Origin: Fragilaria crotonensis
Taxonomy: Eukaryota > Bacillariophyta > Fragilariophyceae > Fragilariales > Fragilariaceae
DNA length: 26,198 bases
Assembly: GCA_022925895.1 (NCBI GenBank)
Contig: JAKSYS010000775.1
Span: forward strand, 1-26,198
Direction: 5' to 3'
Of the stretch, positions 19,118 through 26,198 are shown piece by piece; position 1 is the stretch's first letter; every line of letters begins with the position of its first letter. Under the pieces are notes generated by a model, which made no database searches, was not told the origin of the DNA, and saw only the letters and a program-made list of their open reading frames with translations. The position numbers and the translations under genes were made by a program.

Positions 19118-20600
19118 ATGATCTCCAATTTCTTCGTTATCTCCCCTCGTGGAGATACAATCATCGCCAAGGACTATCGCAGTGATCGTGGTGACGTGGG
19201 AGCGCACGAGAGAAGTCACACAGGCTTTCTTTCGCAAGATTAAATTCTACGGCGGCGTCGACGGGGACGATCTCCACCCTAAAGAAAGGAAGAAGGAAAG
19301 AGAAAAGCAAATGCACCTCCTGTTTTTATAATGCCAGATGGATTGAGTTACTTTCACGTGCAAAGGAATGGGCTAATCTTCGGCTGTTCGACAGCCCGCA
19401 ATGTTAGCCCAACTACAGTTGTTCAGGTAGGTGTTCAGTTGAATATGAAAATTCCATTATATACTTGTTCATTCCTAACTGTTTTTTTACGTCTCTTGCC
19501 TGCCGAAGCTTTTGTCGACGATTGCCAAAGTTTTCAAGGATTATTGCGGTACACTATCGGAAGAGGCCATTCGAAAGAACTTCATCCTCTTGTATGAGCT
19601 GCTCGATGAGATGATGGACTTCGGGTATCCGCAAGTCACTGAGACAGAAAATCTCAAGGCGTTCATATACAATGAGCCTATCGTCATCGAAACTGTGACG
19701 AACACCGGGAACTTGGTCAACCCAAAGACCGCTTCCGCAAATGCTGTTCACAAACCAGTCATTTCGTCCGTTAATGCGAACGGGAGGAAGAACAATCTCA
19801 ACAGCAACCAGAAGAATGAAATCTTCGTCGATATTCTTGAAAAGCTGAACATTGTTTTTTCGAATAACGGGTACATCCTCAATAGCACAATTGATGGATG
19901 TATCCAAATGAAGTCATACCTGGCGGGAAACCCAGAATTGCGACTCGCTTTGAACGAAGATCTCGTCGTCGGACGTGGCAGCGGTCAGTATGGATCCGTT
20001 ACGGTAGATGACATCATCTTCAACAACTGCGTCAACTTGATCGAGTTTGATTCCGCGCGAACGATATCATTTGTGCCACCCGATGGCGAATTCGTAGTTC
20101 TCAACTACCGCATGACCGGAGAATTCAAAGTGCCTTTTAGGATCTTTCCTGCGATAGAAGAAGTCGCGCCAGACAAGTTGGAGCTATCGGTCATGATTCG
20201 AGCTGAGATTCCCAACAATCACTTTGGTGCCAACGTAACGGTCGAAATCCCTATTCCACGATGCACTGCAGCGGCGTCGTGTAACGTTATCGCCAGTCCG
20301 GGTTCCTCTCCCAACAGCGCCGAATGGGTCCAAAAAGACTCGAAGATTGTTTGGTCAATTAAGAAATTCCCTGGTTTGACGGAGCAGACTCTCAAAGCAA
20401 AGATTACGCTTTCCTCAGCATGTACGACGCAGATCCGACGAGAAATTGGACCCATCAATATGGGATTCGAGATACCTATGTACAATGTTTCCAATCTTCA
20501 AGTCCGGTACCTCAGAATTGCGGAGAATATGCCTGGCTACACACCTTATCGTTGGGTGAGATACGTGACTCAAAGCAATTCCTATGTCTGCCGATTGTAG
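19118..20600 (+). CDS. AP4M1: AP-4 adaptor complex subunit mu
   Basis: The mu subunit of AP-4 recognises tyrosine-type cargo signals at the trans-Golgi network and helps sort it to endosomes. Exon 1 (19118-19426) and exon 2 (19509-20600) flank an 82-nt GT-AG intron, together 467 codons including stop, matching the family (about 450). N-terminal longin-like domain: MISNFFVISPRGDTIIAKDY, FFRKIKF, PPVFIMPDGLSYFHV, STARNVSPTTVVQ, then KVFKDYCGTLSEEAIRKNFI and LLYELLDEMMDFGYPQVTET. The C-terminal mu homology domain follows from NEIFVDILEKLNIVFSNNG to the tail WVRYVTQSNSYVCRL, which is AP-4-like rather than AP-1 or AP-2. Exon 1 is read in three pieces: frame A to about 19200, another frame to about 19290, then frame A again, implying an extra and a missing base or two tiny introns. 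The total stays in frame. Confidence 0.93.
19427..19508 (+). other. Intron of the AP-4 mu gene (82 nt)
   Basis: CAG|GTAGGT donor and GCCGAAG acceptor. Splicing joins SPTTVVQ to LLSTIAKVFKDY, the conserved AP mu order. Confidence 0.88.
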
Positions 20601-23100
20601 CGCGACAAGCGAGAAGCACTCTAACACCACCCTAAGACTTATCGAGTACTGAAACTGCGAAGTTTTCACCAAACACAAACGGACTATGCAGAATAGAGTT
20701 TCTTACCTCACCTTCAGTAGCACCACGCTGCCTTCATGTCCAACATGATCGCTGGGACACCTCCACTACCAAAACAATCGATATACAAATATTGCATCTC
20801 TGGTCGTTGTGTAACAAGGTCAAGAACGAGAGGCATTGTTTTGTGAGAGGAGAAAAATCCTCCTTGTTGTTGAGTGTACGCAGTCTTGAGAGATAACGAA
20901 TCTCTTGTCATCCCTACTGGTACAGCCAACAACAACGCTAGCTGGTGATGCCAACGTTTTGCTGACACAAAATGCCACCTCCTCTTGCTCCATGGACTGC
21001 AACCACTTCAACTAGTAACAACACAACCTCCCACTCCTCGTGAAGCAAGGTCGATGTTAATAGCTTGCATTCAAGCTGAAGGTCAAAAGGGAATTCTCAC
21101 TGGTACGAATATGACAAAAGGTGCAGCACCCTCAGTTGTTACCAAAGATGGTACATACAATTTCCGCGCTATGAAGCTGTGGTTTGAAGAACATAATTGC
21201 ATCGAGAGAACGAGTATAGGCACAGCCCACAGCTCCATCAATTCAAGAGCTAATAGACTCATTACAATTTCTGAACAAGGGAACCAATGACACGCGCCTA
21301 ATAATGTATCTGGACACCTCACTTGAGATTGATGCCATCAATTTCATCGTCCCATTGGGTGTGGATTTCACTTCTGAAATGATAATTGATGTTGAAAGAA
21401 GTAAACCAACTTTTGAGTTACTATGTTGAACATGATTGATACACTGTCCTGGGCCAAGACAATCACGCTTCTGAGTGTCATGGTGACTCCCATCAGTAGG
21501 TTGAGTGTCATCCCTTGTTGTACTAGTACCATTGATGACTTGAGGAGACAACACATGTATTTTCTGGCATTCCTTCCTCATCTTGATGAGAGCGTTTTCC
21601 ATCATGGAATGGGAAAAAAGATAAACAAACATGAAGCAGACGTATGATGCTGACTTCCAAACGATGGTGTCTCTCAACCGTGAAAGTGAGGAGACAACTA
21701 TGGTGGTACTATGAATCAATCAAGCACCACCACGTTGGTGACATGACAAATGAAAGAAAAACAGGAAAAGAAGGTGGAACTAATGGAAAGTCAACTCATA
21801 GTGACAGAGGCCATTGGGAAGAAACAGTTTTTGCAGCACAAAAACAGGAGAATTTACTCGCAAGTCAGTTGTACCTTTCCTCAGTACGGAAGGTGATGCA
21901 GGAAATGCTGCAGATCAAGAGAACAGAGGTAAAAAAGCACAAGAGTCCAGATCTGCCTAAAGGGAAATGATGGGACAACACATGAGGAAAATTCAAAAAA
22001 GTTAAGACAAACCCGTGCAACCGGTCTTTGATTTTCAGGACATTGAGCGGTGCTGGTGCTGGTTCAAAAAGTCTCTACTTGCAAAGGCTACTAGAATAGT
22101 ACAAAGCAAATTCATTGCCGCTCCTTATTTTCAAATGTACTACATCAATCCAATTGCATGCTATTCATTTTCTGCCATTAAATTAAGAATAGCAAGGTCT
22201 CCTCATTCCTTCATGTCCACTCACTCTGCATTATCCCATGTCAGACTAGTTCCCAGGATGGCCTACATATATGGTTCTGCTGCTATGGGAAGAAAGGCCT
22301 TCTAAGTGGAGAGTATGGAACTATCTGGTATGCCTGAATCAACCATTGAATACTGTGATTGTTTAGTCCAAATCAACACAGAAATTGCGTCAAAGCGTAC
22401 AAGCTATACGAACCTGGCTTGAACAAACAAGCAAAGTCTGGAGTGGAGCCTGCAATACTCTCCACTGATTTGTCAATGTGATAAATGCCATTGGTGGACC
22501 ACTCCTTACCGGACAAAGATCTCCAACAGAAATTAAAAAATTCTTGTCGGACGCTTGGAATCTCGCTCTTCAATGGAAATCAGAAAGATTTCCGTCTGCA
22601 AATGAGCACTACACAATCTACAACAAGCAAGAATCTAAATGAATAAAGAATAAACTACATGTACAGAAACGCTATATTCTGTGTTTGACTACCGGTAGTT
22701 CAAGCTTCTTTATTCTTTATTCTGCAAGCTCAAAGTCTTGTCATTTGCTGACAGAAACTATTGGATTCCACATCCTTGTTTGGTTGTCCTGACTCAACCA
22801 CTAGCCATCATAGCTTATGAGTCCTTCCAATCCCCTGCAAGATACCTTGCCCATGGCAATGGTCAGCTTGAAAGTTCCTCCATAGACACACATGTCCTCC
22901 CATATTGCCCTACCATTGCCAAACTTGTTGCCAGACACCCACACTCGCCTCCTACAAGATACAGAACTTTGAGAAAAGATTTGACATCCTTGTTTCCTGT
23001 CCAATGTGAGAATGCTGCTGACTTCCTTGTGTATGTGATTGTTCCAGATCCGCAACAGAAAATGGGGGATATTGACGCAGCTCCGTAAATGCCTATAAAA
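20601..23100. other. Decayed ORF fragments, probable mobile-element debris
   Basis: GTAC words are scarce here and the composition differs from the flanking intergenic DNA. Short open frames occur on both strands but none is long. On - at 20968-20714 a frame reads PLVLDLVTQRPEMQYLYID, then FGSGGVPAIMLDMKAAW, faintly like the 'V..L......Y.DNFF.S..L...L' region of piggyBac-type transposases. On + are IACIQAEGQKGILTGTNMTK (about 21060), a lysine-rich frame at about 21750-21970 and a 116-codon frame at 22738-23088. I found no TIR or intact domain, so the assignment to a family is weak. Confidence 0.35.
22641..22722. repeat. 14-bp inverted repeat around a CTACCGGTAG core
   Basis: GAATAAAGAATAAA at 22641-22654 pairs with TTTATTCTTTATTC at 22709-22722. 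The loop contains CTACCGGTAG at 22689-22698. Confidence 0.75.
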
Positions 23101-23274
23101 GATGAGCATGCACTATTGTTTTGTTTAAAACAATTCGTGTTTTTATTTTTGTTTAATACTGTATTTTACTGTATTATACATATTTGTTTAATACACAGTA
23201 CTGGTACTGGGTGACTCAGTAGGAGAAGCTTGCAAGCACTCGTGACAGTAGTACTGTATACTGATTTCTATGCC

Positions 23275-23365
23275 TCACCGTGCGTGTGTAACCTTGGGCT
23301 TAGGGCTGTTAGGGCCCTACTGGAGTACGCCCTACACCAATACTCCGAGGCAGGGCGCACGGTGA
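23275..23365. repeat. Inverted repeat, 10-bp arms, ~90-bp stem-loop
   Basis: TCACCGTGCG at 23275-23284 pairs with CGCACGGTGA at 23356-23365. The interior contains TTAGGGC repeats and a CCCTAC pair, so further pairing is possible. Confidence 0.6.
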
Positions 23366-23634
23366 AGTTACTATACACTATACACTTTATTAAGCTTTAA
23401 ACATAAACAAATAGCTAGTACAAGTAGCTACTAGTAGAGTACTTGTACCCCTACGCAGGCCTCCAAACTTAATAACTTCATACTCTACTACCGGTAGGAA
23501 CTACGTGCAGTTAGATCATTTAGGACTGCACCCTGGATTTCATAGTTAACGTTTATGCATCCTGCAAATACTACTATTTCTGCATGTGTAATGTGTAGTT
23601 GTCAGTATATTTGAATCTGGGTAGTTAGTTGTAG

Positions 23635-23756
23635 TTTGTACAGTAGGTATATACTATCAACAATAGCACCATACAGTAGCACAGATTAGTTGTACTTTGT
23701 ACTTTGTACAGTAGGTATATGCTATCAACAATAGCACCATACAGTAGCACAGATTA
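23635..23756. repeat. Tandem duplication, 54-bp unit at 68-bp spacing
   Basis: TTTGTACAGTAGGTATAT begins at 23635 and 23703. Both copies run 54 bases to CACAGATTA with one difference (A/G in TATATRCTATC). Confidence 0.9.
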
Positions 23757-24010
23757 CAGTGGTTCATGCACCGACAAACAGCATTGGACAGTGATTAAAT
23801 GTGGCCATGCTACGGTGGTGGACAGTACGGCACGACCGTATTACTGTGCGAAGATTCGTTCGATTACTTCCTTCTGTTAACGTTCAATTTCTTCCCTAGA
23901 GTACATTGTACCGCTATCGACCGTCCATGATGCTCTAACGACCATCATTTCTCAACAGCGAATGGACAGTCTCTGTGTACTGAGTACTCGGAGGACTACT
24001 TGCATTTAAG

Positions 24011-24041
24011 CAGACTCCGCCCGGAGTCCGAGCAGAGTCTG
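24011..24041. repeat. Nested hairpin
   Basis: CAGACTC (24011-24017) pairs with GAGTCTG (24035-24041). Inside, ACTCCG and CGGAGT can pair instead across CC, so two alternative stems exist. Confidence 0.6.
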
Positions 24042-24228
24042 ACAGCAAGTACGTGTACTCGTGAGAATGATGAACAACGAGATGAATGCAGCTTACTGGT
24101 ACAATACTAGTACCATTAAATAAGAGATACGAGACTACTAAACTGGGAGTAGTGCGGCATTTTGCGACTACACTGTATACTGTATACACTGTAGTTTAAC
24201 CTTATCCCTAACGTGATTTTCAATTATA

Positions 24229-24309
24229 CTACTATATTATAAATTAATTGTGTGCGTGCGTGTGTCCGTCCGTCCGTCTGTTACGGAGTATGACCACTCT
24301 GGGGTACTG
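24229..24309 (-). repeat. Dispersed repeat, inverted 81-bp copy
   Basis: This is the reverse complement of 4238-4318, with four mismatches. It lies 20 kb away in opposite orientation. Confidence 0.88.
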
Positions 24310-24468
24310 TTGCACTGTTACGTGGATTACATGTACTACAGGTCTACAGTACATAAACGACCAATACGACCCGGTTGGGGGTACTGTACGTCCAGTTTCC
24401 TGTAGTAGACACTCCGATCAAATGTGAGGTACCCACTAGTACAATTATAAAATACAAATTGGGCGAGG

Positions 24469-24496
24469 GCTGTTTAATACAGCTGTATTAAACAGC
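24469..24496. repeat. 28-bp perfect palindrome, no spacer
   Basis: GCTGTTTAATACAG meets its exact reverse complement at a CAGCTG centre. A further partial arm (TTGTATTAAACA) follows directly. Confidence 0.9.
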
Positions 24497-25433
24497 TTGT
24501 ATTAAACACCAATTAAACATACAGAACAATAGCATGCACCCCTTACAACAACGTCTTGGTTCGTAGTCGTTTTGTTTACTACTGTAGACTAGACACTATA
24601 CTACTAGCTACGGTATTACCTGGTGGTATTGTTCAATTGTCGTATATGTTTGCACTATTCTCATAAAGATTCTTGGCGGCTTTCCATACAAACGGAAATG
24701 AGAATCAATTTCGTTTTCGTTTTCGTTTCTGTAAAATCACAGAGGTCGATAAGTCGATGAGGAATGGTCTCACTGTCTCACTAGAGTAGCTACCGGTAGT
24801 AGGGTATGCCATATGTCATATATCATATATGTCATTCAGAGTACTGGTACCAGGTACCCATAATACCGATAGTAGACTTTGATGAGGAAATGATGCATAG
24901 ATATGTGGAATCACGACTTGAGCATCAATTAAGAGCAACTTCCCCGTGATTCAGATTTTGCTGATTTGGCACGACTATTGCTCGGCGAGTGACGATGATT
25001 ATCGATGATCGATGATGAATCAAAAGGGCATTCAAAGTTCAAACCCAAATCTTTCATGTGGTTTCTGTCACGGGGTGAAGGGCCACATCAGTCAGGAGAC
25101 GTATGTGCGCAGTGACTGACAACCCCCGGTCCCCCTGTATGCATACACTCCAAGACGAATCTTCGTCTGTTTTTGCTCGTTATGTACGCATAGGACCTGG
25201 GACATCCGGAAAACCGGGTGGTCGAGGACGTGGTGGACATAATAATGGAGCAATGCAATCAAATGACCGAAATATTAGAACTAGAAAAGAGCTCGAAAAA
25301 TAATGCATCACATTTGGATGGAAGATAGAACAGACACGCTGACAAAGAACGTTATAGACGTATACAAATACGAACAGCATTTGAAATCAATCGATGGAAA
25401 ACGGTTATTTAAATTAGGAATCATTACAATGTA

Positions 25434-25493
25434 GGCTGGCGCGCGAAGAGCTAGGCAGGCGCGTAACTGTTGATTCATCGGTCGGCCGGCGCG
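25434..25493. repeat. GGCnGGCGCG motif, three copies
   Basis: GGCTGGCGCG (25434), GGCAGGCGCG (25454) and GGCCGGCGCG (25484) lie on one side of the minisatellite. A related GGCCGGCGCA lies on the other side at about 25887. They are the GC-richest words in an AT-rich neighbourhood. Confidence 0.65.
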
Positions 25494-25519
25494 CAACGGC
25501 AAAAAGTTCAACAAAAATC

Positions 25520-25850
25520 TCGGTTCATTATTTCGGTTCATAAAGAATCGGTTCATTGTTCCGGTTCATTAAGTATCCCGGTTCATTTTTCCGGTTCATT
25601 AAGAATCCCGATTCATTTTTCGGTCATTTAGAATACGGTTATTTTCTTCGGTTAATTAAGAATCCCGATTCATTTCTTTGGTCATAAGGAGTCCCGGTTC
25701 AATAACTGTATTCTTAAGAAATCAGGTTCATTAAACCGTGTTCATTAAAATCTGGTTCATCAAAATCGGTTCATTAAAAATCTGGTTCATCATAATCGGT
25801 TCATCGGAAATCTGGTTCATCGAAATCGGTTCAATGGAAATCGTGTTCAG
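25520..25850. repeat. Degenerate minisatellite of ~16-bp CGGTTCATTAAGAATC-like units
   Basis: About 20 units of the form (C/T)GGTTCAT(T/C)nnnAATC run head to tail. The later part alternates CGGTTCAT and TGGTTCAT, making a higher-order unit of about 32-33 bp. Because that length is near a multiple of three it leaves periodic open frames (+ 25738-25968, - 25922-25731), which I regard as by-products and not genes. Confidence 0.85.
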
Positions 25851-26198
25851 AGCGATGTCCATACATCCAAACTTGAGCTTGCGGCCGGCCGGCGCAGAAG
25901 GAATATTGGCGCCTTCCATCATGTTATGGCGTTACATGATCGTTATAAATATCCACAAATCCCGTTAACGACATTATTTTTTTGTTCAGGTGTCTGTGCC
26001 TAAGATTTATTTTGGGACAAAACCAATTATTGGAGCTCTGCCTGGCAGTACAGTACTTCTGTACGGGTTCCGCCATGCTCCCAACAAGAATCACTCGTAT
26101 TCCCAAAAACTTGAAATGTTTGGGTTAAACCGGAATTCCGGATGTCCCTGCAAGTACTTGTAGTATATGCAAATGCATACGCAATACACAGTGCACGT
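25851..26198. other. Window end, nothing recognised
   Basis: No ORF or repeat I can support beyond the GC-rich GGCCGGCC word near 25883-25890 and a few GTAC words after 26050. Confidence 0.4.

Larger units (their letters stand above)
23101..25519. other. Gene-free, repeat-rich intergenic DNA
   Basis: No credible gene. It holds several inverted and tandem repeats listed separately, CTACCGGTAG at 23488-23497 and 24790-24799, and a TTCGTT run near 24710-24730. Around 25013-25120 a 35-codon frame contains CGFCHGVKGHI, a near miss to a retroviral-type zinc knuckle, then a Gly/Arg-rich frame (GKPGGRGRGG) at 25103-25303. Neither is convincing as a gene. Confidence 0.45.

Noticed and set aside
25520..25850. 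CRISPR-like array
   Set aside because: Units are contiguous and degenerate without unique spacers, and the DNA is eukaryotic.
25520..25968. Periodic ORFs in the minisatellite
   Set aside because: They arise from a repeat period close to a multiple of three. Both strands are open equally and no start context or domain is seen.

Overview
The window is eukaryotic nuclear DNA, most likely from a diatom or a related stramenopile. That lineage call is an inference from gene content and compact gene structure. The hard evidence for a eukaryote is spliceosomal GT-AG introns of 67-136 nt, an AP-4 adaptor subunit, a DPM1-type dolichol-phosphate mannosyltransferase, a DDT/WHIM chromatin protein and PIF/Harbinger transposons. 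I found no tRNA, rRNA or CRISPR array.

Layout. 1-740: gene-free DNA rich in GTACTC/GAGTAC. 744-2203: a decayed, internally deleted Harbinger-type transposon with 27-bp perfect terminal inverted repeats, a CTG target duplication, relics of a transposase and a Myb/SANT-like second ORF, and a 48-bp perfect palindrome. 2557-3524 (-): a two-exon acetate/succinate-type (AceTr) transporter, with an ~83-bp tandem repeat upstream. 4088-4318: copies of a dispersed repeat that recurs inverted at 24229-24309. 4660-6010: only short or interrupted ORFs. 6148-6858 (-): DPM1. 6926-8583: gene-free. 8631-13410: an apparently complete 4.78-kb Harbinger transposon with an intact HARBI1-like transposase (+) and a convergent second ORF (-) carrying two IDLT-type SUMO-interaction-like motifs. 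13811-18596 (-): a large MBD/TAM-like + DDT + WHIM protein, BAZ2-like in domain order, in three exons with frame breaks. 19118-20600 (+): the AP-4 mu subunit, divergent from the DDT gene across a ~520-bp shared upstream region, with two compensating frame changes in exon 1. 20601-23100: decayed ORF fragments. 23100-26198: repeats, palindromes and a ~330-bp degenerate minisatellite.

The host genes are unrelated housekeeping functions: dolichol-linked mannose donor synthesis, TGN/endosome sorting, small carboxylate transport and chromatin remodelling. Nothing suggests a shared pathway. The most notable material is mobile and repetitive: two Harbinger elements of different subtypes with different target duplications, perfect long palindromes, and a family of short intergenic palindromes (CTACCGGTAG five times, GTACTCGGAGTAC three times).

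Several genes show single-base frame changes, in two cases as closely spaced compensating pairs. These could be assembly indels or real mutations; reads or transcripts would decide.
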